From assembly GCF_032586155.1 (NCBI RefSeq), contig NZ_JAWHTC010000005.1, positions 372,001 through 436,000 of the forward strand: a DNA stretch of 64,000 nucleotides, written 5' to 3'. This DNA is from JAWHTC01 sp032586155. GTDB lineage: Bacteria > Pseudomonadota > Alphaproteobacteria > Rhodobacterales > Rhodobacteraceae. Shown one piece after another: positions 17,466 through 26,847 of this stretch. A model generated the notes under the pieces. The model was not told the DNA's origin and did no database searches. It was given only the letters and a program-made list of their open reading frames with translations. Each line of letters starts with the position of its first letter. Positions within the stretch are counted from its first letter, which is position 1. Position numbers and translations under genes: made by a program.

Positions 17466-18869
17466 ATGAGCGATCACGACCTGCTGCCAGACGATCAGAC
17501 CGCCCCCGAAACTTCTTCTGAAGACGAGGTTTACGAGTTGAACCGGCGCGACGTGGCGGCGGTTCTCTATGCTGTGGATGTGGGCGACCGCGACCGGTTG
17601 GTCGGGCTTATGGAGCCGATGCACCCGGCTGATATTGCCGACCTTCTGGAGCAGATCAACGAGTTTGATCGGCGTCGGCTGATCGAACTGTACGGGGTCG
17701 AGTTCGACGGGGACATCCTGTCGGAACTGGACGAGTCGATCCGGGAAGACGTGATCGAGGCATTGCGGCCTGAGGTTCTGGCCGAAGCCGTGCGCGAACT
17801 GGAAAGCGACGATGTTGTCGACCTGGTCGAGGACATGGAAGAGCCGCAGCAGGAAGCGATTCTCGAGGTTCTGGACGACGCCGACCGGGTGGTTGTCGAA
17901 CAGGCGCTGTCCTATCCAGAGGATTCTGCCGGCCGTTTGATGCAGCGCGAGGTGGTCAGCGCGCCCGAGCATTGGAACGTCGGCCAGGCAATTGATTTCC
18001 TGCGTGGCACTGAGAGCCTGCCGGAACAGTTCTATCACGTGATCCTTGTCGATCCGAAACACCGGCCCACCGGGTACGCGACCCTGGGCAAATTGATGGC
18101 AAGCGCACGGGAAAAACCGCTGCACGACATTACCGAGGACAGTTTTCAGCCGATCCCCGTCGATCAGGACGAGGAAGACGTGGCCTATGCGTTCAACCAG
18201 TATCACCTGATTTCCGCCCCGGTGGTGGATGAGAACGAACGCCTTGTCGGGGTGATCACCATTGATGACGCGATGGTGGTTCTGGACGAAGAGCACGAAG
18301 AGGACATCCTGCGCCTGGCTGGTGTGGGCGAAGGCAGTCTGACCGACCGGGTGATCGACACCACAAGGCAGCGCATTCCATGGTTGGCGGTGAACCTTGT
18401 GACGGCGGTGCTGGCCTCGCTGGTGATCGCGATGTTCGAGGACGTGATCGCAGGGTTTGTGGCTCTGGCCGTGCTGATGCCGATCGTGGCCTCGATGGGC
18501 GGCAATGCGGGGACGCAAAGCCTAACCGTGGCGGTGCGCGCGATTGCCACCAAGGACCTTACCGGATCGAACGTCTGGCGGGTGATCCGACGCGAAGTGC
18601 TGGTGGGGCTGGTCAACGGGGTCATTTTCGCCGTGGTGATGGGGATCGTTGGCGTGATCTGGTTCGGCTCGCCCATGTTGGGGGTGGTGATCGGCATCGC
18701 CATGGTGGTGAACCTGGTGGTGGCCGGGTTGGCGGGCACGGTCATCCCGGTGGCGCTGGAGAAGCTGGGGGTCGACCCGGCGTTGGCGTCGGGGGCGTTT
18801 GTCACGACGGTGACGGATGTTGTTGGCTTTTTTGCCTTCCTAGGGTTGGCGGCGGTTATGTTGCTGTGA
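17466..18869 (+). CDS. mgtE: Magnesium transporter MgtE
   Basis: A magnesium-gated inner-membrane Mg2+ channel of 467 residues. A superhelical N domain is rich in acidic residues (17-130) and is followed by two CBS domains (about 150-265). The C-terminal five-helix membrane domain contains the pore signature SMGGNAGTQSL. ATG 17466 is chosen because AAGGGGGACTCGGC precedes it; the frame also opens at 17433 without a ribosome binding site. Magnesium sensing is intrinsic to the N and CBS domains. Confidence 0.97.
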   Translation: MSDHDLLPDDQTAPETSSEDEVYELNRRDVAAVLYAVDVGDRDRLVGLMEPMHPADIADLLEQINEFDRRRLIELYGVEFDGDILSELDESIREDVIEALRPEVLAEAVRELESDDVVDLVEDMEEPQQEAILEVLDDADRVVVEQALSYPEDSAGRLMQREVVSAPEHWNVGQAIDFLRGTESLPEQFYHVILVDPKHRPTGYATLGKLMASAREKPLHDITEDSFQPIPVDQDEEDVAYAFNQYHLISAPVVDENERLVGVITIDDAMVVLDEEHEEDILRLAGVGEGSLTDRVIDTTRQRIPWLAVNLVTAVLASLVIAMFEDVIAGFVALAVLMPIVASMGGNAGTQSLTVAVRAIATKDLTGSNVWRVIRREVLVGLVNGVIFAVVMGIVGVIWFGSPMLGVVIGIAMVVNLVVAGLAGTVIPVALEKLGVDPALASGAFVTTVTDVVGFFAFLGLAAVMLL

Positions 18870-18881
18870 GTTTGGAAAGGT

Positions 18882-18899
18882 GCCGGGTTGAAACCCGGC
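18882..18899. repeat. Short perfect palindrome between mgtE and the cyclo-ligase gene
   Basis: GCCGGGTT (18882-18889) and AACCCGGC (18892-18899) are separated by GA. No T-run follows on either strand, so it is more like a REP-type hairpin or RNA-stabilising stem than an intrinsic terminator. It fills most of the 43-base gap between the two genes. Confidence 0.5.
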
Positions 18900-18912
18900 C
18901 TACGGTGGCGGC

Positions 18913-19473
18913 ATGGGTTTGACGGAAGTAAAACAAGCGGCGCGCAAGGCTGCTTTTGCTCGACGCAAGGCGGCGCACGAGACGCATGGTCCAGGGCGCG
19001 CAGGCGTGCTGAGCGAGGTTCTGGCCGGGTATCGCGGTGTGCCGCTTGCAGGGTATATGCCGATCCGCACCGAGATCAGCCCGCTGGCGGCAATGGAGGA
19101 AGCCGCCGCGCATGGGCCGGTAGGGGTACCGGTGATCCGGGGCGAAGGTCAGCCGCTTGAGTTTTCCCGCTGGGAGCCGGGATGCGCCCTGCGCAACGGG
19201 CCGTTCGGGGCGAAAGTGCCGGAAGTGGATGATTTCTTCGATCCCGAAATAGTGATCGTGCCGTTGGTGGCATTTGATCGCGCAGGCGGGCGGTTGGGTT
19301 ATGGCGGCGGCTTTTATGACCGCACGCTTGAGCGGTTGCGCGACCGACGCCCGACTCTGGCGATTGGCTTTGCTTACGGGGCGCAGGAGGCGGAAGACCT
19401 GCCGTTGGAGTCCACCGATCAACCGCTGGATATGCTTGTGACCGAGCGTGATGTGATCAGCTTCTCGCGATGA
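18913..19473 (+). CDS. 5-formyltetrahydrofolate cyclo-ligase
   Basis: A 186-residue cytosolic ATP-dependent enzyme that converts 5-formyl-THF to 5,10-methenyl-THF in one-carbon metabolism. The N-terminal KQAARKAAFARRKAAHE holds the basic ATP-site residues. Later come VPLVAFDRAGGRLGYGGGFYDRTL, the family signature, and FAYGAQE near the end. The length is normal. No typical ribosome binding site is visible, so translation may be partly coupled to mgtE. Confidence 0.94.
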   Translation: MGLTEVKQAARKAAFARRKAAHETHGPGRAGVLSEVLAGYRGVPLAGYMPIRTEISPLAAMEEAAAHGPVGVPVIRGEGQPLEFSRWEPGCALRNGPFGAKVPEVDDFFDPEIVIVPLVAFDRAGGRLGYGGGFYDRTLERLRDRRPTLAIGFAYGAQEAEDLPLESTDQPLDMLVTERDVISFSR

Positions 19474-19551
19474 CCGGTTCGGTTGGCACGCTGCCGGGTT
19501 TGAGCCGGTCCAGCCATCCCAACCGATGCCGAAGTTGAAACTGAGAGCGCG

Positions 19552-20793
19552 TTAACGCGCTGGCGGTGTCAGGTGATTCAGCGATGTTGCGGCCTGGTGC
19601 CCGCGGATTTCCAGCTTGGCGATGGATTGCAGGTGCACTTCGTCCGGGCCATCGGCAAAACGCAGGGCGCGGCCCCAAGTATAATGGTCAGCCAGCGGGG
19701 TATCAGGGGTCAACCCCATGGCGCCAAAAGCCTGCATTGCGCGGTCGGTGATCCGGGTGTGGAGCTGGGGCGCCACGACCTTGATCATCGAGATTTCCTT
19801 GCGCGCCGCCTGGGCGCCCACCTCGTCGATCATCCAGGCTGTTTTCAGAACCAGCAAGCGTGCCTGTTCGATCTCGAGTCGCGACTTGGCAATCCATTCG
19901 CGGATGACGCCCTGTTCGGACAGGAACTTGCCGAAGGTCTTGCGTTCTTTCACCCGCTCGATCATCAGCTCGAGCGCCAGTTCTGCCGCCCCGATCGAGC
20001 GCATGCAATGGTGGACGCGGCCCGGTCCCAGCCGTGCCTGGGCCAGAGCAAAGCCGGAACCTTCCTCGCCCAGTAGGTTTTCGACCGGCACCCGCACGTC
20101 GCGGAACACGATCTCGGCGTGGCCTTCGGGCGCGTGGTGGTTCAAAACCGTGGGGTTGCGCACGATCTCGACGCCAGCGGTGTCGCGGGGCACGATCACC
20201 ATGCTTTGCTGTTTGTGCTTCGGGCCGTCCGGATCGGTTTTGCCCATCAGGATGAAGACCTTGCAATTTGGGTGGCACGCGTTGGTGATGAACCACTTGC
20301 GCCCGTTGATCACGTAATCATCGCCATCACGGCGGATCAAGGTGGTGATGTTGGTGGCATCCGACGAGGCGACATCGGGTTCGGTCATCGCAAAGGCCGA
20401 TCGAATTTCGCCATTCAACAGCGGGTTCAACCACTGTTCCCGTTGCGCGGGCGTGGCGAACATGTGCAGCAGTTCCATGTTGCCGGTATCGGGCGCGTTG
20501 CAGTTGAACACTTCGGACGACCACGGCACGCGGCCCATGATCTCGGCCAGCGGCGCATAGTCAAGATTGCTCAGCGCCTGACCCGGTTCATCGTCGCGCA
20601 GCGCCGGCAGGAACATGTTCCACAGCCCCTCTTCGCGCGCCAGAGCCTTGAGGTCCTCCATGAAGGATACCGGGAAAGCACCATCGTGGATTTCCTGATT
20701 ATGCTGGCCGATACGTGGCAGGATGTGGTCGTCCATGAAGGATTGAACCTTGTGCCGCATTTCTTCGCAGCGTTGGGAATAGGCGAAATGCAT
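19552..20793 (-). CDS. Acyl-CoA dehydrogenase
   Basis: A 413-residue FAD enzyme of the acyl-CoA dehydrogenase family (ACAD10/11-like subgroup by its sequence and length). It carries the FAD/substrate motif FAMTEPDVASSDATN, WFITNA and GPDEVHLQSIAKLE near the C-terminus, where the catalytic Glu is expected. Role: alpha,beta-dehydrogenation of an acyl-CoA with electrons passed to ETF. ATG 20793 follows AAAGGACACCGAC. The divergent LysR gene is its probable regulator. Chain-length preference is unknown. Confidence 0.94.
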   Translation of the reverse strand: MHFAYSQRCEEMRHKVQSFMDDHILPRIGQHNQEIHDGAFPVSFMEDLKALAREEGLWNMFLPALRDDEPGQALSNLDYAPLAEIMGRVPWSSEVFNCNAPDTGNMELLHMFATPAQREQWLNPLLNGEIRSAFAMTEPDVASSDATNITTLIRRDGDDYVINGRKWFITNACHPNCKVFILMGKTDPDGPKHKQQSMVIVPRDTAGVEIVRNPTVLNHHAPEGHAEIVFRDVRVPVENLLGEEGSGFALAQARLGPGRVHHCMRSIGAAELALELMIERVKERKTFGKFLSEQGVIREWIAKSRLEIEQARLLVLKTAWMIDEVGAQAARKEISMIKVVAPQLHTRITDRAMQAFGAMGLTPDTPLADHYTWGRALRFADGPDEVHLQSIAKLEIRGHQAATSLNHLTPPAR

Positions 20794-20935
20794 GTCGGTG
20801 TCCTTTCGGTATCTGAGGCCGTCGGCGTCGCGGTCGGAAGTGAGGCATCGCGTGGTGCGCCGAGATCAAGCAACATCCCTTTGCTAGCAGGCACAATATC
20901 ATTTATGAACTTGATAGTTGGAATGTCTTATATTG

Positions 20936-21835
20936 ATGCTGAAAATGATAGAAAGATTGACACAACTTGACCTGAACCTGTTCGTGGTTTTCGACAGGAT
21001 ATACACCGAGCGCAACCTGACCCGCGCGGCCGAAAGCCTGTCGCTGACGCAACCAACCGTCAGCAACGCGCTGGCGCGATTGCGCAAGGCGCTGGATGAT
21101 CCGCTGTTTGTCAAAACCCAGACCGGCATGCGTCCAACGGCTTATGCGGAGAGCATCCGCGACAGTGTCGGCGAGGCGTTGCGGCTGTTAACGATCTCGG
21201 CCCAGGCAACCTCGCGGTTTGACGCGACCCGGTCAAAGCGGGTGTTCCGCCTGTCGGTGATCGATCTGCTGGATGTGACGGTGTTCGCGTTCCTTGGAAC
21301 GCAAGGCCGCGTCGTTCCGAACCTGTCCTTTCGTAGCTTCCGCGTGGAACGAAAAAATATCCTTCCGGCACTGTCCGCGGGGGCGATTGATATCGCCGTC
21401 GATATCGCCCTACCGGAGGCAAGTGGCCTTGTCCGCGTGCCGTATTCTGTCGATTCCTTCGTCTGTGCGATGCGGCCCGACCACCCGCTGGCGCAGGTCT
21501 CGCTGACGTTGGACGACTACCTGAATTTCGCCCATATCCATGTGTCCGGGCGGCGCGACGGCGGGGCCGCGATTGATGCGGTTCTGAGACGAGAAGGGCG
21601 CCGCCGCGCGATTGCGCTTCGGCTTCAAAACTATGTTTCGGCGGTGTCGCTGTTGCATGCCACCGATTACCTGATGACCGTGCCCAGCAAATGGGCCATG
21701 ACCCAACAGCTTGTCTGCAAGACACTACCCGTTGTCGTGCCGCCGCTGGAAACGTTTCTTTATCGCCACCGCAGGACTGATGGTGATCAGGCGGTGCTGT
21801 GGCTGTTTGACCGGATCGAATCCGGTCTGACATAA
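20936..21835 (+). CDS. LysR-family (NodD-like) transcriptional regulator
   Basis: About 299 residues. The N-terminus QLDLNLFVVFDRIYTERNLT and the helix-turn-helix AAESLSLTQPTVSNALARLRK are typical of the NodD/NahR-like LysR branch. A substrate-binding domain follows. ATG 20936 and ATG 20945 are both possible and neither has a clear ribosome binding site; the frame extends further to TTG 20918. It is divergent from the acyl-CoA dehydrogenase gene with a 142-base shared region. Confidence 0.92.
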   Translation: MLKMIERLTQLDLNLFVVFDRIYTERNLTRAAESLSLTQPTVSNALARLRKALDDPLFVKTQTGMRPTAYAESIRDSVGEALRLLTISAQATSRFDATRSKRVFRLSVIDLLDVTVFAFLGTQGRVVPNLSFRSFRVERKNILPALSAGAIDIAVDIALPEASGLVRVPYSVDSFVCAMRPDHPLAQVSLTLDDYLNFAHIHVSGRRDGGAAIDAVLRREGRRRAIALRLQNYVSAVSLLHATDYLMTVPSKWAMTQQLVCKTLPVVVPPLETFLYRHRRTDGDQAVLWLFDRIESGLT

Positions 21836-21971
21836 GATCCCGGATTGCATTCTTCGCTCAGAAGCTTGATGCCGAGAGAATTTGCCGCCCAACTGAACGA
21901 AACCCGAATGGTCGCATGAAGGCCGGGCCAGAAACGGGGTGAGTTCCAAATCCTCTGTTTCCGAACTATAG

Positions 21972-22572
21972 GGCTGGATCACTTCAGTTGGGGAGGATCA
22001 TGGCGGCAATCAGGACGCGCTGAGCCCAGCGCAAAAAACACGGCTTTGAGCTATTTGGCGGTAGGGCAGACTGCGTCGGATGCCATTCGGTTGGCGATTC
22101 TGCTGCGCTGTTCACCGAAATGGAAATTCACGACACCGGCTATGGCTGGCAGCGTGAGACGTTGCGACAAACACCGCCGTCGACGATGCAGGTTCTGGCG
22201 GCGCCGGGGGCGTCCCACGAAATCGTGTTTTCCCAGATTGCCGCGGCGGGACAGAAACATGAGGCTGATCTTGGACGCTACGAAGTGACGGAAAACCCCG
22301 ACGACCACTGGAGGTTTCGGACACCCTCACTGCGCAATGTGGCAGTGACCCGGCCATTTGTGGATGACGGTGGTTTGACGACGCTGGCGGACGTGATCGA
22401 GTTCTACAATCGCGGTGGAGAAAACCACCCGGATCAGGACCTGCGTACCCGTCCGCTGGAGCTGAGTGTCGAAGAAATGAAAGACCTGGAAGACTTCTTG
22501 CACAGCCTGACCTTGACCGGCATCAGCTGCCTTGTGGCGGAAGCCCGTAGTCACCCCCCTGACAACCATTGA
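21972..22572 (+). pseudogene. Broken di-heme cytochrome c peroxidase (MauG/CcpA family), 3' part
   Basis: Residual coding signal for the C-terminal half of a MauG/CcpA-type peroxidase. A frame reading GGNQDALSPAQKT runs to about 22043, then a one-base shift gives GFELFGGRADCVGCHS with an intact CxxCH heme site (22072-22086). This is followed by EIHDTGYG, WRFRTPSLRNVAVTRPF and FYNRGGENH, all hallmarks of the family. The N-terminal heme domain is missing and no start codon with a ribosome binding site fits. It is judged a degraded remnant. The C-terminal end past the family's last helix is extended by random sequence. Confidence 0.82.
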
Positions 22573-22645
22573 AGCAATCACAGTTAACCACGCGTACCCT
22601 TGCCGAGTGTAACTTAGAAGCCGATCAAGGAACCCAACACCGGAG

Positions 22646-23065
22646 CTATCCTCGCAAGACAAGCACCGACTGTTTCGAATGGCGTACGATGCGAGCCGCG
22701 TTCGAACCAAGGAGGTAATCACGCAGGTCCGGTTGCTGGGCGCTGATAAGGATCAGGTCGGCCTTAAGGGATGCGGCCAATTCGATCACCCGATCATACA
22801 CCGTCCCGGTCAGCACATGTTGCGTGGCGTCCAGGCCTGACTGTACGATCGCCGCCGAAAGCTGTTCAGCGGCCGCTTTACGGCTTTCGGCCTCGAAATT
22901 GGCGTCAAAGTACGACCCGACGATTGCCATGCCCATGTTCGGGGTAACCGTTACCACGTGGCGATCGCACTCCCAGTTTTCGGTCAACGCCTTGGCGGTG
23001 GTGAGCAGCTTTTGGGTGTCCTCTTCATCCATCACATCGACGGGGATCAGGATTTTCTTGAACAT
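22646..23065 (-). CDS. Universal stress protein (UspA family), TRAP-operon partner
   Basis: A 139-residue cytosolic USP-fold protein. It opens FKKILIPVDVMDEEDTQKLL and ends LGSNAARIVRHSKQSVLVLRG, the nucleotide-binding G-x2-G-x9-G-S/T-like region in degenerate form. It starts 11 bases after the TRAP permease stop, behind GAGGAGACC. Comparable USPs (for example TeaD beside the ectoine TRAP transporter TeaABC) bind ATP and modulate their transporter. That role here is inference. Confidence 0.9.
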   Translation of the reverse strand: MFKKILIPVDVMDEEDTQKLLTTAKALTENWECDRHVVTVTPNMGMAIVGSYFDANFEAESRKAAAEQLSAAIVQSGLDATQHVLTGTVYDRVIELAASLKADLILISAQQPDLRDYLLGSNAARIVRHSKQSVLVLRG

Positions 23066-23076
23066 CTCAGGTCTCC

Positions 23077-25701
23077 TCAGAACGGAGGTTGCGTTGCACG
23101 CCGACGCTGCAAGAGAACGATCAGCAAAAGAATCACGAGGGCGGGGATGAAGAAGACTTCCTTCGCCATTCGCTCATTTTCGATGGCCACCGAAACGATC
23201 TGGGCCGGTTCATCACCGTAGAAATCGTAATCATTGGCCAGCTTTTCGAAGTAAGGCGTGCCGGGGAAGGGTTCTTCCAACGCCAGGATGCCGTTGGTTT
23301 CGGTCACGCCCAATCCGGCAGCGCTCAGCCGCTCGATCCCGCTTCCTTCGGCCTCGGGTGAGAGGACAACGGTGGTCGATCCAACAATTCCGGTATCGAA
23401 ATCGGGTGCCGAAATCGTCAGGCGCGCGCTGCCGCCGGTGGGCAGCTCTTCCACCGCCGTCAGCGCGGCAGGGCCGGTGACTTCGGTGTATTTGTCCTGC
23501 CATTGATCGAGGAAGAAATCAGGCCGGAACAGCATGAACACGACCACCATCAACACAGCGCTTTCCCATCTGCGGGATTTGGCGATGAAATAGCCCTGCG
23601 TCACAGCCGCGAACACCAGCATTGCGATCAGCGAGACAAAGAACACGAGAACCGCCTTGGCTGGGCCGACATTGATCAGCAACAGATCGGTGTTGAAGAT
23701 GAACATGAATGGCAACAGCGCGGTGCGGATGTCATAGCTGAACCCGACAAGGCCGGTCTTGATTGGGTCGCCGCGTGAAATCGCCGCCGCAGCATAGGCG
23801 GCAAGCCCCACGGGGGGCGTGTCATCCGCCAGGATGCCGAAATAGAACACGAACATGTGCACTGCGATCAACGGTACGATCAGCCCCGATTGCGCCCCCA
23901 CCGTTACGATCACCGGTGCCATCAGCGAGGACACGACGATGTAGTTCGCCGTGGTCGGCAGGCCCATGCCCAGGATCAGCGACAGAACCGCCACCAGCAG
24001 AAGCAGGATGATCAGGTTGCCGCCCGAGATCACCTCGATCACTTGTCCGATGATTTGATGCGCCCCAGTCAGAGAAATGGTACCAACGATGATGCCGGCG
24101 GCACCAGTTGCGACACCGATGCCGATCATGTTGCGGGCGCCGCCTTCAAGACCTGCAACAAACTCGCGGAAGCCCGCCTTCATCTGGTTCGCCACTTCGC
24201 TTTCGCCACGGAAGGCGGCCTTGATCGGGTGGTGCGTCAGCGCGACGATGATCATCGCGATGGTGGCCCAGAATGCGGACAGCGCCGGTGACAGACGGTC
24301 AAGGTGCTCGGTCCGCACCATCAGGTTCCAGACCAGGACAAAGATCGGCAGGGCGAAATAGGCACCGCCCAGGAAGGTCGGGGTCAGGCGTGGGGCCGTC
24401 ACCGCCTTGGCATTGGGGTCGTCGACCTCGATGTCCGGGAACCGGGACGCCACGTAGAGCAGCCCGATATAGGCCGCCCCCAGCATCACCAGTGCGGGAT
24501 AGACGGTCGCTCCGGGCATCATCGGTTCCAACATGGCGCGGATCGCGATGACGATGAAGGTGATTGCCGCCATGCCCAGGAAGCCCGAGATCATCAGGAA
24601 CAGGATCATCACCACGCCGATGTGGCGGCCGGGCTTCTTGAGGCCCTGAAGCCCCATTTTCAGGCTTTCCAGGTGCACGATGTAAAGCAGTGCGATGTAG
24701 GAAATCACCGCCGGAAGGAAGGCGTGTTTGACCACCTCGATATAGGGAATGTTGACATATTCCACCATCAGGAAGGCCGCGGCCCCCATGACGGGCGGTG
24801 TCAGCTGACCATTGGTGGACGAGGCCACCTCGACCGCACCGGCCTTTTCCGGTGAGAAGCCGATGCGTTTCATCAGCGGGATGGTGAACGTGCCGGTGGT
24901 AACGGTGTTGGCGATGGATGAGCCCGAGATCATCCCGGTCATCATCGATGACAGGACCGACGCCTTGGCCGGACCGCCGCGCAGGGCGCCAAGCAGGGCG
25001 ATGGCGACCTTGATAAACCAGTTGCCGCCGCCGGCCTTTTCCAGCAGCGCGCCAAAGAGGACGAAGAGGAAGATCATCGTGGTGGACACGCCCAGGGCGA
25101 CGCCAAAGACGCCTTCGGTCTGCATCCAGTAGTGGCCCATGGCCTTGCTGAACGATGCACCGCCATAGTTGGTGATGCTGCCAATCCACTCGGAATAGCC
25201 GCCGAAGAACGCCAGGGCGAGGAACAGCGAGCCGATGATCACCAGCGGCAGGCCCAGCGAACGGAACACCGCGATCATCAGGGTGGCCATGCCGATGCCG
25301 GACATGACGATGTCGGTTGTTGTCCAAAGTCCGGGGCGATCCGCGATTTCGAACCGGAACACGACAAGATAGAGACAGGCCGATGCGCCGAGGATTACCA
25401 GGATCCAGTCATAGATCGGGATACGGTTGCGGTGCCCGAAAATCGGAAAGGCAAGCGTGGCCAGAACCAGAGCAAAGGCCAGGTGAACATAGCGGGCCTG
25501 GGCCACGATATTGGCAAATATGCCGACCCCGGTTGCCTGGGCGACTACGCCCGGAAGTTTGGATGCGATGTAAAGTTGGAACAGGGACCACGCGATGCAC
25601 AGCGCAAAGACAAGTTTCGTGGCAAATGGTCCGGCCTGTCGCGCGCCTGTGTCGGCCTCGGCGACCATATCCTCGGCGCTTTTGACTTCTGTCTCGCTCA
25701 T
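23077..25701 (-). CDS. TRAP transporter fused small/large permease subunit
   Basis: An inner-membrane protein of 874 residues that fuses the DctQ-like four-helix part (residues 25-170) to the DctM-like 12-helix part (about 180-690). A C-terminal DUF3394-type extension (about 700-860) carries two further hydrophobic segments. Typical DctM patterns include GPAKASVLSSMMTGMISGSS and GLPTTANYIVVSSL. ATG 25701 follows GGGGGGAGACAGG. It is the middle gene of a TAXI-TRAP operon: binding protein, permease, USP. Import is driven by an ion gradient. The substrate is unknown. Confidence 0.94.
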   Translation of the reverse strand: MSETEVKSAEDMVAEADTGARQAGPFATKLVFALCIAWSLFQLYIASKLPGVVAQATGVGIFANIVAQARYVHLAFALVLATLAFPIFGHRNRIPIYDWILVILGASACLYLVVFRFEIADRPGLWTTTDIVMSGIGMATLMIAVFRSLGLPLVIIGSLFLALAFFGGYSEWIGSITNYGGASFSKAMGHYWMQTEGVFGVALGVSTTMIFLFVLFGALLEKAGGGNWFIKVAIALLGALRGGPAKASVLSSMMTGMISGSSIANTVTTGTFTIPLMKRIGFSPEKAGAVEVASSTNGQLTPPVMGAAAFLMVEYVNIPYIEVVKHAFLPAVISYIALLYIVHLESLKMGLQGLKKPGRHIGVVMILFLMISGFLGMAAITFIVIAIRAMLEPMMPGATVYPALVMLGAAYIGLLYVASRFPDIEVDDPNAKAVTAPRLTPTFLGGAYFALPIFVLVWNLMVRTEHLDRLSPALSAFWATIAMIIVALTHHPIKAAFRGESEVANQMKAGFREFVAGLEGGARNMIGIGVATGAAGIIVGTISLTGAHQIIGQVIEVISGGNLIILLLLVAVLSLILGMGLPTTANYIVVSSLMAPVIVTVGAQSGLIVPLIAVHMFVFYFGILADDTPPVGLAAYAAAAISRGDPIKTGLVGFSYDIRTALLPFMFIFNTDLLLINVGPAKAVLVFFVSLIAMLVFAAVTQGYFIAKSRRWESAVLMVVVFMLFRPDFFLDQWQDKYTEVTGPAALTAVEELPTGGSARLTISAPDFDTGIVGSTTVVLSPEAEGSGIERLSAAGLGVTETNGILALEEPFPGTPYFEKLANDYDFYGDEPAQIVSVAIENERMAKEVFFIPALVILLLIVLLQRRRATQPPF

Positions 25702-25732
25702 CCTGTCTCCCCCCTGGATGCGTGCTGTACTC

Positions 25733-25773
25733 GATATACAAAAAGGTCAGCGCAGCACTGGGCCGCGCTGACC
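25733..25773 (-). terminator. Hairpin terminator/attenuator between TAXI binding-protein and permease genes
   Basis: GGTCAGCGC (25745-25753) and GCGCTGACC (25765-25773) form a nine-base stem. On the minus strand it is followed by TTTTTGTATATC. Its position inside the operon suggests partial termination, which would give more binding protein than permease, as is common for uptake systems. Confidence 0.85.
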
Positions 25774-25791
25774 GGGTTCATGCGTTCCTGA

Positions 25792-26760
25792 TTATTCCAT
25801 CAGGCCCAATTCTTTATAGGCACGCTCGGCACCGGGGTGCAGAGGCGCCGACAGGCCGTCCTTGATCATTTCGGCAGCGTTGAGATTGGCAAAGGCCGGG
25901 TGCAGGCCGCGGAAGTCATCCAGGTTTGCCATCACGGCCTTGGCCACGGTATAGGCGACCTCTTCCGGAACGTCCGCCGAGGTGACAAAGGTTGCGCCCA
26001 CACCGAAGGTCGTGGTGTCGCCGTCGGTGCCTGCATACATGCCGCCAGGGATGACAGCTGTCCGGTAGAACGGGTTGTCCGCAACCAGCTTGTCGATCGC
26101 CGCGCCGGTCACCGAAACGAGTTTCACGTCACAGGTGGTGGTGGCTTCCTTGATCGCAGCGGCCGGGTGACCGATGGTGTAGATCATGGCGTCGATATTG
26201 TCGTCGCAGATCTGCTTGGCCATTTCCGAGCCTTTGTACTCGGTAGCAAGCGCAAAGCTGTCCATGCCCATGCCGAACGCTTCCATGACCACTTCCATGG
26301 TCGCGCGCTGACCCGAACCCGGGTTGCCGACATTCACCCGCTTGCCCTTCAGCCCTTCGAAGGAGTCGACACCGCTATCGGCGCGAACGATCAGCGTGAA
26401 CGGCTCGGGATGGACCGAGAACATGGCGCGGACTTCCGGGAATGGGTTGTCGGCGAATTTCGAGGTGCCGTTGAACGCGTGGTACTGCCAGTCGGACTGG
26501 GCCACGCCGAATTCAAGCTCACCGGCCTTTATCGTGTTGATGTTGTAGACCGAGCCGCCGGTGCTTTCCACGGCACAGCGAATACCATGTTCCTTGCGCG
26601 ATTTGTTGACCAGCCGGCAGATCGCACCACCGGTCGGATAGTAGACGCCGGTCACCCCGCCGGTGCCGATCGAGATGAACTGCTGTTGTGCCGCTGCGGC
26701 GCCAGCGAAACCCATCGCTGCTGCGACGACGACACCGCCAATTTTTTTCATATGTTTCAT
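25792..26760 (-). CDS. TAXI-family TRAP transporter solute-binding subunit
   Basis: A 322-residue periplasmic binding protein. A signal peptide (MKHMKKIGGVVVAAAMGFAGAAAAQ) precedes the TAXI-family opening FISIGTGGVTGVYYPTGGAI, with AVESTGGSVYNINTI and VNVGNPGSGQRATME further on. ATG 26760 is preferred because GGGAGAGCTCT precedes it; the frame stays open to 26787. It delivers substrate to the fused TRAP permease downstream. TAXI proteins are less studied than DctP proteins, with glutamate/glutamine and 2-oxoglutarate among known ligands. The ligand here is not inferable. Confidence 0.93.
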   Translation of the reverse strand: MKHMKKIGGVVVAAAMGFAGAAAAQQQFISIGTGGVTGVYYPTGGAICRLVNKSRKEHGIRCAVESTGGSVYNINTIKAGELEFGVAQSDWQYHAFNGTSKFADNPFPEVRAMFSVHPEPFTLIVRADSGVDSFEGLKGKRVNVGNPGSGQRATMEVVMEAFGMGMDSFALATEYKGSEMAKQICDDNIDAMIYTIGHPAAAIKEATTTCDVKLVSVTGAAIDKLVADNPFYRTAVIPGGMYAGTDGDTTTFGVGATFVTSADVPEEVAYTVAKAVMANLDDFRGLHPAFANLNAAEMIKDGLSAPLHPGAERAYKELGLME

Positions 26761-26847
26761 AGAGCTCTCCCATTTAATGCGGTGCACACACTCAGCACCC
26801 TTGGTGGAAAGAGCGTCTTAAAACTTGTTGGCGATGTCACGATAAAA

